DNA from: Actinobacteria bacterium UBA2279
GTDB taxonomy: Bacteria > Actinomycetota > Coriobacteriia > Anaerosomatales > Anaerosomataceae
Assembly: GCA_002347365.1 (NCBI GenBank)
Contig: DDWT01000003.1
Span: 1 to 56,943, forward strand
Direction: 5' to 3'
DNA: 56,943 nucleotides
In this document: piece by piece, positions 15,004-23,954 of the stretch
Position numbering within the stretch: the stretch's first letter is position 1
Layout of the letters: each line of letters begins with the position of its first letter
The notes under the pieces: generated by a model
The model's input: the letters and a program-made list of their open reading frames with translations, nothing else
Database searches by the model: none
What the model was told of the DNA's origin: nothing
Program-made: the position numbers and the translations under genes

Positions 15004-17376
15004 ATGCTTCAGATCAGAGACGTCACCAAGAGCTACACCGTCGGCGACTTCACACAGGTCGCGCTCGACCGTGTCAGCATGGACTTCCCGAAGACGGCGT
15101 TCGTTGCCATCCTGGGTCCTAGCGGCTCGGGCAAGACCACGTTCCTGAACATCATCGGGGGGCTGGACAGGTACGACGACGGCGACCTCATCATCAACGG
15201 CAAGTCCACGAAGGACTTCGAAGACTGGGAGTGGGACGCCTACCGAAACAACAGCGTGGGCTTCATCTTCCAGAGCTATAACCTCATCACCCATCTCACC
15301 GTTGAAGAGAACGTGGAGATGGCCATGACCTTGAGCGGCGTCTCCACGGGGGTCAGACGAGCGAAGGCTGCCGAAGTCTTGGAGCGCGTGGGGCTTGAGG
15401 ATCACAGGCACAAGAAGCCGAACCAGCTCTCCGGCGGCCAGATGCAGCGCGTCGCCATAGCCCGCGCTCTGGTGAATGACCCGGATATCATCCTCGCCGA
15501 TGAACCGACCGGTGCGTTGGACACGACCACCAGTGCCCAGGTCCTTGAACTCATCAAGGAGATCGCCACCGACAAACTGGTGGTCATGGTGACACACAAT
15601 CCGGAGCTGGCGACGCAGTACGCCGATCGCATCGTGCAGTTCCAGGACGGCCGAGTGGTGTCCGACAGCAGCCCTGGTGACTCCACAGGGCAGGAGGCCG
15701 GCTATCGGCTGAGGAAGACCGGCATGAACTTCCTCACCGCGCTGAAGCTCTCGGGCAGGAATATCGCCACGAAGAGGTGGAGAACCGCGCTCACCGCGCT
15801 CGCCTCAAGTATGGGCATCATCGGTGTTGCCCTGATCTTGAGTCTGTCCTACGGCTTCCGGGGGGAGGTCGATCGATTCCAGAACGACGCGCTCTCCGAG
15901 TTCCCTATCATCGTCTCCCCCATGTCCATGAGCCTGGATGCGGACACGATGGAACAGATGCGCTCCGAGCTGTCCTCGGTCCTGATAGATGAGCGGCAGT
16001 ATGCCGACACCCAGGAGGTTGCGCTGTACGACCCGGCCGAGACGACCGTCGCCCATACGAACGTGATTACCGACGAGTACGCGGACTACGTTGAAGCTGT
16101 CGACCCGGCGATCTGCAACAGTGTAGGCTTCCTTCGCATGGTGGGGATGAACCTGCTGCGTCAGGTCGACGGAGAAGCCGTGCCGGTGTCCATCCCGGCC
16201 GGAACGAGCAGCGAACTGGACGTGCAGTCCGGTGGGCTCAATATGAACATCGCCAGCATGCAGGGGCTGGGGCTTGCCTCGTATCCAGAAACGCTGGACG
16301 ACCAGGCGACACCGTATCTCGAGAAGAGCTACGACCTGCTCGCGGGATCCTACCCGCACGATGAGACCGACCTTGTGCTGGTGATCGACAACCGAAACAG
16401 TGTCGCCTATCCGGTGCTTGAGAACCTTGGATTCGACACCCAGGGCGCGGAGAGCATCCCCTTCGATGACATCGTGGGCACCGAGTTGAGGCTCATCGAC
16501 AATGATGACTACTATGTCCAGACGCCGGCGGGCAACTTCATGCCCGGCACCGACTATGGGGCCATGTACGACGCAGAGAACAGCATCACGCTGAGGATCA
16601 GTGGCATCGTGCGCCTCAAGCCTGATGTGACGAGGGGCCTCGTCGGCAACGGCCTCGCCTACAGCGACAAGTTGGTTCAGCGCATTTGCGACAACGCCGG
16701 AGACTCCGCCATCGTGAACGCGCAACGGGCGGCCACGCACAACGTCATAACCATGGAGCCGTTGGACGAGACCGCCAAACCCATGATGCTCGCGTACCTC
16801 GGAGGAGAGAGTGTGCCGTTCATGGTCTTCCTCTATCCATCCGACTTCGAGTCCAAAGACGCGGTGCTGGAGTACCTGGACGACTACAACACCGGGCGTG
16901 ATGAGGCAGATGTGGTGATCTACACCGACCTTGCCACCTCTATCAGCGATATGTCCGGCGGTATCATGGACGGCATCACTCTGGTGCTGGTCGCGTTCGC
17001 GGGCATCTCCTTAGTCGTCTCTCTGATCATGATCGGCATCATCACCTACATCTCTGTCATGGAGCGGACCAAGGAGATCGGCGTCCTGCGCGCCCTCGGG
17101 GCCAGGCAGAAGGACATCTCCCGCGTGTTCGTCGCGGAGACCTTCATCATCGGTGCCATCTCCGGCCTGATGGGCATCGGCATCGCGTATCCTCTGATCC
17201 TCCCGATGAACACCATCATCGAGAACACGTCAGGACTTGTTGACGTAGCGAAGCTGCCTATCGCCTACGCTGCCGCCCTTGTCGCAGTGAGCCTGGTCCT
17301 TACCCTTATCGGTGGTGCGATTCCCGCGCGGATTGCTGCAAGGAAGGACCCGGTGGAAGCACTCCGGACCGAGTAG
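15004..17376 (+). CDS. MacB-like ABC transporter, fused ATPase and FtsX permease
   Basis: The 790-residue fusion has an N-terminal ABC ATPase (about 1-230) with Walker A GPSGSGKT at 38-45, signature LSGGQMQR, Walker B IILADEP and the H-loop VTHNPE. A permease follows from about residue 245: a first transmembrane segment near 265-290, a large extracytoplasmic domain (about 295-650) and three C-terminal segments (AFAGISLVVSLIMIGIITYI, FIIGAISGLMGIGIAYPLIL, YAAALVAVSLVLTLIGG) with the FtsX-like EIGVLRALGA loop. MacB-type pumps are mechanotransmission exporters or lipoprotein/lipid extractors. Here the ATPase comes first, as in MacB. It follows the DegV gene by 15 bp and likely belongs to the same operon. 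Confidence 0.92.
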   Translation: MLQIRDVTKSYTVGDFTQVALDRVSMDFPKTAFVAILGPSGSGKTTFLNIIGGLDRYDDGDLIINGKSTKDFEDWEWDAYRNNSVGFIFQSYNLITHLTVEENVEMAMTLSGVSTGVRRAKAAEVLERVGLEDHRHKKPNQLSGGQMQRVAIARALVNDPDIILADEPTGALDTTTSAQVLELIKEIATDKLVVMVTHNPELATQYADRIVQFQDGRVVSDSSPGDSTGQEAGYRLRKTGMNFLTALKLSGRNIATKRWRTALTALASSMGIIGVALILSLSYGFRGEVDRFQNDALSEFPIIVSPMSMSLDADTMEQMRSELSSVLIDERQYADTQEVALYDPAETTVAHTNVITDEYADYVEAVDPAICNSVGFLRMVGMNLLRQVDGEAVPVSIPAGTSSELDVQSGGLNMNIASMQGLGLASYPETLDDQATPYLEKSYDLLAGSYPHDETDLVLVIDNRNSVAYPVLENLGFDTQGAESIPFDDIVGTELRLIDNDDYYVQTPAGNFMPGTDYGAMYDAENSITLRISGIVRLKPDVTRGLVGNGLAYSDKLVQRICDNAGDSAIVNAQRAATHNVITMEPLDETAKPMMLAYLGGESVPFMVFLYPSDFESKDAVLEYLDDYNTGRDEADVVIYTDLATSISDMSGGIMDGITLVLVAFAGISLVVSLIMIGIITYISVMERTKEIGVLRALGARQKDISRVFVAETFIIGAISGLMGIGIAYPLILPMNTIIENTSGLVDVAKLPIAYAAALVAVSLVLTLIGGAIPARIAARKDPVEALRTE

Positions 17377-17412
17377 ACGAGCGCCTTCAGGGGCGGTTTC
17401 TCAGGAGGGCCA

Positions 17413-18099
17413 ATGGATGGGTCCCCACAGTCGATGATCGCAGCGGTCTTCGACCTTGACGGGACGCTGTACACCGGGCACATCGTGCACGGCATTGCCC
17501 GGCACCACCGAATCCATCGTGTGAAGCGAACGCGCTTCTACTTCTACATGGCCGCCCATCTTGCCCTGTGGCCATGGTGGCGCTGCGGGTTGCTGTCGGA
17601 AGCGTCCTTTCGTGAGCTGTGGGCTCGCCATCTCGGCTGGACTGTCCGGGGGTGGACGCAGCAGGAGGCGGCTGCCGTCTTCAGCTGGGTTGCCGAGGAG
17701 TACGTTCTACCCTTGGTCCGACCCGAAGTGATGGAGCGCGTTCGGAGCCATCGTGCTTCAGGCCACCGGATCATCCTGGTCTCAGGGACGCTGGCTCCTC
17801 TGTTGAGTGAGGTCGGGCGACATCTCGGAATCGAAGAGGTTGTGGGCACGCCGCTGGTGCTCTCGGAGGGGCGCTACACGGGAGCCTGCGAACTCCCCGT
17901 CTGTCAGGGGCCAGGCAAGGTGTCGCGCCTAAGGGCGTACCTCGCCGGTAGCTCGATAAGCTGGCCTGAGAGCTACGCTTATGCAGATAGCCACTCAGAT
18001 ATGCCGTTGCTGGAAGAGGTGGGGAATCCGGTGGCCGTTCATCCAGACGACAAGCTTGCAGCGCACGCCCAAGAGTGTTGTTGGCAGATCATCGAATGA
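17413..18099 (+). CDS. HAD-IB family phosphatase (SerB-like)
   Basis: The 228-residue protein carries HAD motif I FDLDGTLYTG, motif II ILVSGT, and motif IV YADSHSDMPLLE, with a helical cap between. HAD-IB members act on phosphoserine, lysophosphatidate or related phosphomonoesters. Given the patatin/DegV context, a lipid phosphate is possible but unproven. The ATG at 17413 has GGAGGG upstream; ATG at 17434 is a tighter alternative. It is the last gene of the cluster that begins with TetR. Confidence 0.85.
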   Translation: MDGSPQSMIAAVFDLDGTLYTGHIVHGIARHHRIHRVKRTRFYFYMAAHLALWPWWRCGLLSEASFRELWARHLGWTVRGWTQQEAAAVFSWVAEEYVLPLVRPEVMERVRSHRASGHRIILVSGTLAPLLSEVGRHLGIEEVVGTPLVLSEGRYTGACELPVCQGPGKVSRLRAYLAGSSISWPESYAYADSHSDMPLLEEVGNPVAVHPDDKLAAHAQECCWQIIE

Positions 18100-18234
18100 C
18101 CGCCTTCAAGAACCGCCGGGGTTGAGGCGGGTAGCCCTCATCTCGCCAACGCATTTCGTTGCTCTTGCTCATTCTTTCGGTGACTACGCCGAGAGACTGA
18201 GGTCTTGTTGGTCGCCGACGACCTGGGGGTGTGA

Positions 18235-18260
18235 AGCGCCCCGCGTTTGACTGGGGCGCT
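18235..18260 (+). terminator. Hairpin after the HAD gene
   Basis: AGCGCCCC and GGGGCGCT form an 8-bp perfect stem with a 10-nt loop, 135 bp past the HAD stop. No T-run follows. The left arm is part of the GTGAAGCGCCCCGCGTTT sequence that also abuts copy C at 7720. Confidence 0.45.
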
Positions 18261-18280
18261 CATGCTGGGATTGTGCCCCG

Positions 18281-18435
18281 GATTTGGTGCCCGATTTGGT
18301 GCCCAAATACATGGTGACTGTTGGTACTCGTTGGTACCTTTTGGGACTCGCCGCAGCTCCGCTATACCAACGAGTCCCAACGAGTCCCAATAGTCACAAG
18401 CACTTTCAAGATTCGAATTCCCTTGGGGGCACCAG
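18281..18435 (+). repeat. Intergenic palindromic repeat, copy D (complete)
   Basis: Two tandem perfect GATTTGGTGCCC units (18281-18304) lead into AAATACATG and the palindrome from GTGACT (18314) to AGTCAC (18397). The tail with GATTCGAATTCC ends GGGGGCACCAG (18425-18435). The 12-mer core TGGTGCCC is the inverse complement of the terminal GGGCACCA, so the whole ~155-bp unit has inverted ends. Homology to copy A continues to about 18480. The gap 18100-18592 holds this repeat and no gene. Confidence 0.9.
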
Positions 18436-18592
18436 ATTCCGAGTAGTCCCGTCTGTGCAAACAGGGGGGTCTACCTGCGTGGTGCAACGCAGTGGAGGCT
18501 TCGTAGTGCGTCATCAAGCCATATACTGAGAGGAGCGGCTCTTCGAAGGCGGAGCGTCGTCTCTCCACCTCCGGGACATGGGAGTACACATC

Positions 18593-20791
18593 ATGGTGGG
18601 ACTGGTGGCTGCAGCCGTAGCTCAAGGGCTCGGCGCGCTCGACGAAGGGCAGGCGAAGGCGCTGCTCGCCGACTACGGGATCACCGTCCCCGAGGGCGGC
18701 CTTGCCTGCAACGAGGACGAGGCTGTAGCCATCGCCCGTCGGCTCGACGGCCCGGTGGCCATCAAGGCGGTCGGACCGCACATCACTCACAAGACGGAGC
18801 GCGGACTGCTCGCTTTGGATCTCCTCGGCGAGGTGGCCGTCCGCAACGCTGCTTGCTCGCTCCTGGAACTCACCGAAGGTCAGGATGCTCTGCTCCTCGT
18901 CGAGCGGATGGTCCGGGGAGCACGCGAGTTCATGATCGGCATGAAGCGCGATCCGCTCTTCGGTCCGGTCATCGTATTCGGCATCGGCGGCATCTTCGCT
19001 GAGGCGCACAAAGACATCGCCCTCGGGGTGGCGCCTCTGGAGGACCGCGACATCGAGGATATGCTCGACAGCATCCGTGCGAGCGCGTTGCTCGGCGAGT
19101 TCCGCGGTATGCCGCCCGTCGATCGTGGGGCCTTGGCCGACGCTATCCGCGCGCTCGCGCGCATTGCCGAGGAGCATCCGGCTGTGATGGAGATCGACGT
19201 GAATCCCCTGATCGTGGAAGGCTCGACGCCGGTGGCCGCCGACGCGCTGGTGATCCTCGATCCAGCCGCCGAGCGAGGAGTGCCCGCACGCGTCTCGCAC
19301 GTCACGCCGACCCCCGATCTGACCCCCTTGTTCGCGCCGCGAGCCGTCGCGGTGGTCGGCGCCTCGGACGACACCGTCAAGTGGGGCGGATTCCTACTCA
19401 GAAACATCATCGACGGCGAATTCGCCGGTTCCATCTACCCCGTGAACGGTCGCGGCGGCACCGTGCAGGGCCTGACCGCCTGCGCCAGCATCTCGGAGCT
19501 GCCTGAGGCCCCTGATCTGGCGCTGATAGCGCTTGAAGTCGCCCACGTCAGCGGCGTGATCCAGCAGTGCGGTGAGCGCGGTATCCCCGTCGCGCTCGTG
19601 GTGGCTGCGGGCTTTGCCGAGGCGGGAGAGGCCGGGGCCGCCGCAGAGGCGGAGCTGGTCGAGACGGCCAGAACCTCTGGCGTCACACTCATCGGTCCGA
19701 ACTGTATGGGCATGCTCGCGACACACAGCAAGCTCCACGCCGTCGGCTTCCTGGAGCTGCGACCGCAAGCCGGGAGCTTAAGCATCATCTCCCAGTCCGG
19801 GAACATCGGTGTGCAGCTGGTCACCAGAGCCGAGCGGCGCGGTGTCGGTATCGACAAGTACGTGTCAGTCGGCAACCAGGCGAGTATCAGTGCGCTCGAC
19901 GTGTTGGACGCCCTGGGCGACGACGATCAGACCGCCGCCGCTCTCGTCTATCTCGAAGGCACTGGCGATGGCCGCCGCTTCCTCGACGTCATGCGCCGTA
20001 TCACGCCGAAGAAGCCGGTTGTCATCCTGCGCGGCGGCCTGACAGAGTACGGTCGCCGGGCAGCCGCCTCGCACACCGGTGCCATGGCGAGCTCGGCCGA
20101 CGTCTTCATGGCGGCAGCCCACCAGTCGGGCTGCCTCGTGCGCACAGGTCCCGACGAGAGCCTGGACCTGGCGCTGTGTCTGAGTGCACTGCCGCGTCCG
20201 GCGGGCCGTCGCGTGGCGGTCATGACGCTGGGCGGAGGCTGGGGTGTGTTGGCGGCGGACGAACTAGCCCGCAACGACCTCGAGCTGGCCCCGCTGGAGC
20301 CTCGCGTCCTCGCTGAGCTCGACGAACTTCTGCCGAGCTACTGGTGCCGCAGCAACCCGGTCGACCTCGTGGCGGCCGTGGGTCCGGATCTCGCAAGTCA
20401 TGCGCTGACGGTGCTCGTCGAGAGCGATGAGGTTGACGCGGTCGTCGCACTGGGCATTCTCCGCAGCCCGTCCACCGGCTGGACGTCAGATGATCCGGTG
20501 TCAGCCGGCGTGCCCGGCGGACCCGGCCGCGGTAGTTTCAACCCCGCCGAGACTGCCTTCCTCGAACGCGTGACCGAACTCATGGCGAGCACGGGCAAAC
20601 CGATCATCAACGTGCCCCTGCGTCCGCTCGACGCCGCGACCTTCCCGGGAGGCGGGCGATACGATCCGGTCATGCTCTACTCGCCGGTTGCTGCGGTACG
20701 CGCCCTTGCCGCTATGGCCTGGTACGGGGAGTACGTTGCCTCCCATACCGGTTCGACGCCTCGCCAGCGCGCGAAGGGGGATCCGCGATGA
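18593..20791 (+). CDS. ADP-forming acyl-CoA synthetase (acetate-CoA ligase family), beta-alpha fusion
   Basis: The 732-residue protein joins an N-terminal ATP-grasp subunit (about 1-225; GPVAIKAVGPHITHKTERG, FGIGGIFAEAHKDI, EIDVNPLIV) to CoA-binding and ligase domains (about 240-700; AVAVVGASDDTVKWGG, YPVNGRGGTVQG, LIGPNCMG, SIISQSGNIG). The phosphoryl-carrying histidine is in AASHTGAMAS. It makes ATP from acyl-CoA plus ADP and phosphate, a hallmark of peptide- or amino-acid-fermenting anaerobes. ATG at 18593 is preferred over 18578 because GGGAG lies 9 nt before it. The end overlaps the next gene by 4 bp (ATGA). Confidence 0.9.
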   Translation: MVGLVAAAVAQGLGALDEGQAKALLADYGITVPEGGLACNEDEAVAIARRLDGPVAIKAVGPHITHKTERGLLALDLLGEVAVRNAACSLLELTEGQDALLLVERMVRGAREFMIGMKRDPLFGPVIVFGIGGIFAEAHKDIALGVAPLEDRDIEDMLDSIRASALLGEFRGMPPVDRGALADAIRALARIAEEHPAVMEIDVNPLIVEGSTPVAADALVILDPAAERGVPARVSHVTPTPDLTPLFAPRAVAVVGASDDTVKWGGFLLRNIIDGEFAGSIYPVNGRGGTVQGLTACASISELPEAPDLALIALEVAHVSGVIQQCGERGIPVALVVAAGFAEAGEAGAAAEAELVETARTSGVTLIGPNCMGMLATHSKLHAVGFLELRPQAGSLSIISQSGNIGVQLVTRAERRGVGIDKYVSVGNQASISALDVLDALGDDDQTAAALVYLEGTGDGRRFLDVMRRITPKKPVVILRGGLTEYGRRAAASHTGAMASSADVFMAAAHQSGCLVRTGPDESLDLALCLSALPRPAGRRVAVMTLGGGWGVLAADELARNDLELAPLEPRVLAELDELLPSYWCRSNPVDLVAAVGPDLASHALTVLVESDEVDAVVALGILRSPSTGWTSDDPVSAGVPGGPGRGSFNPAETAFLERVTELMASTGKPIINVPLRPLDAATFPGGGRYDPVMLYSPVAAVRALAAMAWYGEYVASHTGSTPRQRAKGDPR

Positions 20792-22032
20792 CCGGCACAG
20801 CACGACAGGCGACCACGGGGGGCAACATGGAGGAGCCGAGAGTCGCGATCATCGGCGGTGGAGCGGCGGGGCTGTCGGCAGCCGTAGCAGCCGCACGTCT
20901 CGGCGCTGCTGTCACGCTTCTTGAAGCGGACGCGCGGGTCGGCAAGAAGATCCTCGTGACAGGTAACGGTCGCTGCAACCTCACGAACTCGTCCGTGTCG
21001 CCCTCGGCGTACAACCACCCCGAGTTCGTCGAGCAGGTGCTGGCCGGGCACTCGTGCGATGCAATCCGTTCCTTCTTCGGCGGTATGGGGTTGCTGACGT
21101 ATGCCGACGAGGAGGGGCGTGTCTATCCCGTGTGCAATGCGGCGGCGTCCGTTCTCGAGGTGTTGCGACTTGAGTGCGGTCACCTCGGCGTCGATACGCG
21201 CTGTGGCTTCGAGGTCACGGGCATTGCCGAAGCGCCGGACTCCGCCGGCTTTGAAGTGCTCTCGCGAGACGGCGGGAAGCTCCGTGCCGACGCGGTGGTC
21301 GTCACCACCGGCGGCGGCGAGTCGCTGCTCACTGCCACGGGCCACGGGAGTGTGGAGTGCGTGCCCGTGCTCTGCCCGCTCAAGACCGAACTCGAGCCGA
21401 TACGCGGCCTGTCCGGTGTTCGCGTGAAGTGCGCGGCGAGCATTCTCTCTGGCGACGGCGAGCCGGTTGCGACCGAGCGCGGTGAGCTGCTGTTCCGCGA
21501 ATACGGAGTCAGCGGCATCATGGTCTTCGACCTCTCCCGCTTCCTGGAGCGCGGATCCACGCTCTGCGTCGACTTCTTCCCGGACATGTCGGCGCCGGAC
21601 ATGCGCGCACTGCTCTCCGGGCGCTGCACGGATCTCTCGTGGCGGACCGCGCAGACGTTTTTCGACGGTATGCTCCACAGCCGTGTGGCGCAGGCGGTCC
21701 TGCGCGCAGCACGGATCGATTCGAAGACACCGGTCGCCGAGTTGCCTTGTGAGCCACTCGCAGTGATTCTCAAGGACTTCCGGCTCACCATCACAGGTAC
21801 AGGAGACGCTGCGCAGGCGCAGGTCACTCGCGGTGGCGCGTCGGTTGGAGACTTCGATCCGCACACAATGGGATCCCGTCTCATGCCCGGACTCTACGCG
21901 GCGGGTGAGGCGCTCGACATCGATGGCCGATGCGGCGGCTACAACCTGCACTGGGCGTGGGCTTCCGGCATCGTGGCCGGACAGAGCGCGGCACGCTTGG
22001 CCGAGACATGCGCCACGGGGGACTACGAGTGA
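20788..22032 (+). CDS. HI0933/BaiN-like NAD(P)/FAD-dependent oxidoreductase
   Basis: The 414-residue flavoprotein has the dinucleotide motif VAIIGGGAAGLSAAVAAARLG near the N-terminus, then ADARVGKKILVTGNGRCNLTN, the HI0933 signature. It ends with GLYAAGEALDIDGRCGGYNL and a final FAD-contacting helix. Family members reduce C=C bonds of steroids or are uncharacterised. The start at 20788 overlaps the synthetase stop; an internal ATG at 20827 (GGAGGAG context) is possible. It overlaps the next flavoprotein gene by 4 bp (GTGA), so the three genes form one coupled operon. Confidence 0.9.
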   Translation: MTGTARQATTGGNMEEPRVAIIGGGAAGLSAAVAAARLGAAVTLLEADARVGKKILVTGNGRCNLTNSSVSPSAYNHPEFVEQVLAGHSCDAIRSFFGGMGLLTYADEEGRVYPVCNAAASVLEVLRLECGHLGVDTRCGFEVTGIAEAPDSAGFEVLSRDGGKLRADAVVVTTGGGESLLTATGHGSVECVPVLCPLKTELEPIRGLSGVRVKCAASILSGDGEPVATERGELLFREYGVSGIMVFDLSRFLERGSTLCVDFFPDMSAPDMRALLSGRCTDLSWRTAQTFFDGMLHSRVAQAVLRAARIDSKTPVAELPCEPLAVILKDFRLTITGTGDAAQAQVTRGGASVGDFDPHTMGSRLMPGLYAAGEALDIDGRCGGYNLHWAWASGIVAGQSAARLAETCATGDYE

Positions 22033-23657
22033 TAGAGATCCGCAACCTCGAGTTACCGCTTTCCACAGGCGACCCATCGGCCGGCGCAGACGCGCTGAGG
22101 CAAGCCGCCGCCAATCGCCTGGGAATCGGTGAGGACCAGATAGCAGCGGTCCGCCTGCTCAGGCGTTCGGTCGACGCCCGCCGCAAGTCCAACGTCCATT
22201 TCGTCGTGACGTTGGGAGTGGTGCTTGATGCGGCGACCGCCGAGAGCGAACAAGCCGTCGCGGATCGCATCGGTGACGACGATGTCTTCGTCGCGACCGT
22301 CGTGACTGCGCCTGCCGTGGTGCGCCTCAAGACGGCTCCGCCGATACGCCCCGTTGTCGTTGGAACCGGTCCTGCCGGGCTCTTCGCGGCACTGACGCTT
22401 GCGCGCGCCGGTGCGCGGCCGCTCGTGTTCGAGCGCGGCGCGGCGGTGGCAGAGCGCATCCGCTCGGTCAGCGCCTTTGTTCGCAAGGGGGTGCTCGATC
22501 CGGACTCCAACATCCAGTTCGGTGAGGGCGGCGCGGGAACCTTCTCGGACGGCAAGCTCTACACCAACACACGCGATGCGCGGGGTCGCGGCATCCTGGA
22601 GGCGTTCGTCGGCGCGGGCGCTCCCGAGGAGATACTCTGGCAGGCGAAACCACACATCGGCACCGACCGCCTCACGGGCGCGGTGACGCGGCTGCGGGAG
22701 GAGATCGAGTCGCTGGGCGGGGAGGTGCGCTTCGGGACCTGTCTCAGCGATCTCGTCTTTGGCGATGACGGTGTCCTCAAAGGCGTGGTGACGCGCAGCG
22801 ATCGAGGCCGAGAAGAGCTCGCTGCCGACACGCTCATACTGGCGACAGGCCACAGCGCGCGTGACACGCTCGAGATGCTGCACGGCCACGGCGCGGACCT
22901 CATCCAGAAGGCGTTCTCCATCGGCGTGCGCATCGAGCACGAGCAGCGCATGGTGAACCGCTCGCAGTACGGCTCGGTGGCCGACCATCCCGCGCTTGGC
23001 GCAGCGGACTACAAGCTCTCGTGTCACCTGCCTTCGAGGCGCGCGGTCTACAGCTTCTGCATGTGTCCGGGTGGCGAGGTCGTCGCGGCAGCAAGTGAGG
23101 CCGGAGGAGTCGTCACCAATGGCATGAGCCGGTTCGCGCGCGACGGTGTGAACTCGAATTCGGCCTTGCTGGTCAATGTCGTTCCGGGAGATTTCGGTGC
23201 GGATGATCCCCTGGCCGGTGTGAGCTTCCAGCGCCACTGGGAGCGCGCCGCCTTCGATCTCGGCGGGCGCACGTTCAAGGCGCCGGTGCAGCTCCTGGGC
23301 GATTTCTTACAAGGCGTCGCCTCGTCGGCGGCCGGGGCGGTTCAGCCGACCTACCCGCTGGGCGTGACCTACTCCGACCTCGCTGGTTGCCTGCCCGAGT
23401 TCGCTGTCCGCTCGCTGCGCGAGGCGGTGCCCATATTCGATCGCCGTTTGCGCGGCTTTGCGACGGCGGATGCGCTTCTCACCGGCGTCGAGACGCGATC
23501 GTCTTCCCCAGTGCGCGTGCAGCGCGACGACACGCTGCAGTCGAATCTTCGCGGGGTCTATCCATGTGGCGAGGGCGCCGGCTACGCTGGCGGCATAATG
23601 TCTGCCGCCGCAGACGGCGTGCGCTGTGCGGAGGCCGTCCTTGCGCGCTACGTGTGA
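22029..23657 (+). CDS. FAD-dependent dehydrogenase (COG2509-like)
   Basis: The 542-residue protein has a ~95-residue N-terminal domain (IEIRNLELPLSTGD, RLLRRSVDARRKSNVHFVV) before the FAD-binding motif PVVVGTGPAGLFAALTLARAG. Characteristic blocks follow: SNIQFGEGGAGTFSDGKLYT, the CMCPGGEVV loop, and GAGYAGGIMSAAADG at the end. This is the usual architecture of the uncharacterised COG2509 family. The GTG at 22029 is chosen because it overlaps the previous stop (GTGA) and begins the N-terminal domain; the frame upstream has no homology. The two neighbouring flavoproteins may act in one redox pathway, but no substrate is indicated. Confidence 0.9.
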   Translation: MIEIRNLELPLSTGDPSAGADALRQAAANRLGIGEDQIAAVRLLRRSVDARRKSNVHFVVTLGVVLDAATAESEQAVADRIGDDDVFVATVVTAPAVVRLKTAPPIRPVVVGTGPAGLFAALTLARAGARPLVFERGAAVAERIRSVSAFVRKGVLDPDSNIQFGEGGAGTFSDGKLYTNTRDARGRGILEAFVGAGAPEEILWQAKPHIGTDRLTGAVTRLREEIESLGGEVRFGTCLSDLVFGDDGVLKGVVTRSDRGREELAADTLILATGHSARDTLEMLHGHGADLIQKAFSIGVRIEHEQRMVNRSQYGSVADHPALGAADYKLSCHLPSRRAVYSFCMCPGGEVVAAASEAGGVVTNGMSRFARDGVNSNSALLVNVVPGDFGADDPLAGVSFQRHWERAAFDLGGRTFKAPVQLLGDFLQGVASSAAGAVQPTYPLGVTYSDLAGCLPEFAVRSLREAVPIFDRRLRGFATADALLTGVETRSSSPVRVQRDDTLQSNLRGVYPCGEGAGYAGGIMSAAADGVRCAEAVLARYV

Positions 23658-23720
23658 GACGCTGTGGACAGGGTTGTGATTTGGAGTGGACGGCATTGAT
23701 GCGGCGGGTATTATCAAGAT

Positions 23721-23948
23721 ATGGAATCTGAGCCGACAGTAGTGATTGCCGAGGTCATCGACGACGATGTCGTGGAAAGCGACGACATCGGTCACCCCGG
23801 CGTCGGTTGTCTCTCTGTCGGTGTGGGCGTCGTACTGGTTCTCGTGGGCATACCGATGCTCGTCTGCCCCGGTCCCGGCATCGCCACCATCGCGCTTGGG
23901 TCCGGTCTCATCCTCACCGGACTGGGCCTTCGTTCCAGAGGTCGGTGA
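23721..23948 (+). CDS. Small PGPGW-type membrane protein
   Basis: This 75-residue protein has an acidic N-terminus and two hydrophobic segments (about 31-47 and 52-70) joined by the PMLVCPGPGIATI turn. This matches the PGPGW transmembrane family, although the tryptophan is replaced by isoleucine. Function is unknown. It ends 6 bp before the SRPBCC gene and may be co-transcribed with it. Confidence 0.7.
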   Translation: MESEPTVVIAEVIDDDVVESDDIGHPGVGCLSVGVGVVLVLVGIPMLVCPGPGIATIALGSGLILTGLGLRSRGR

Positions 23949-23954
23949 TGTGCC

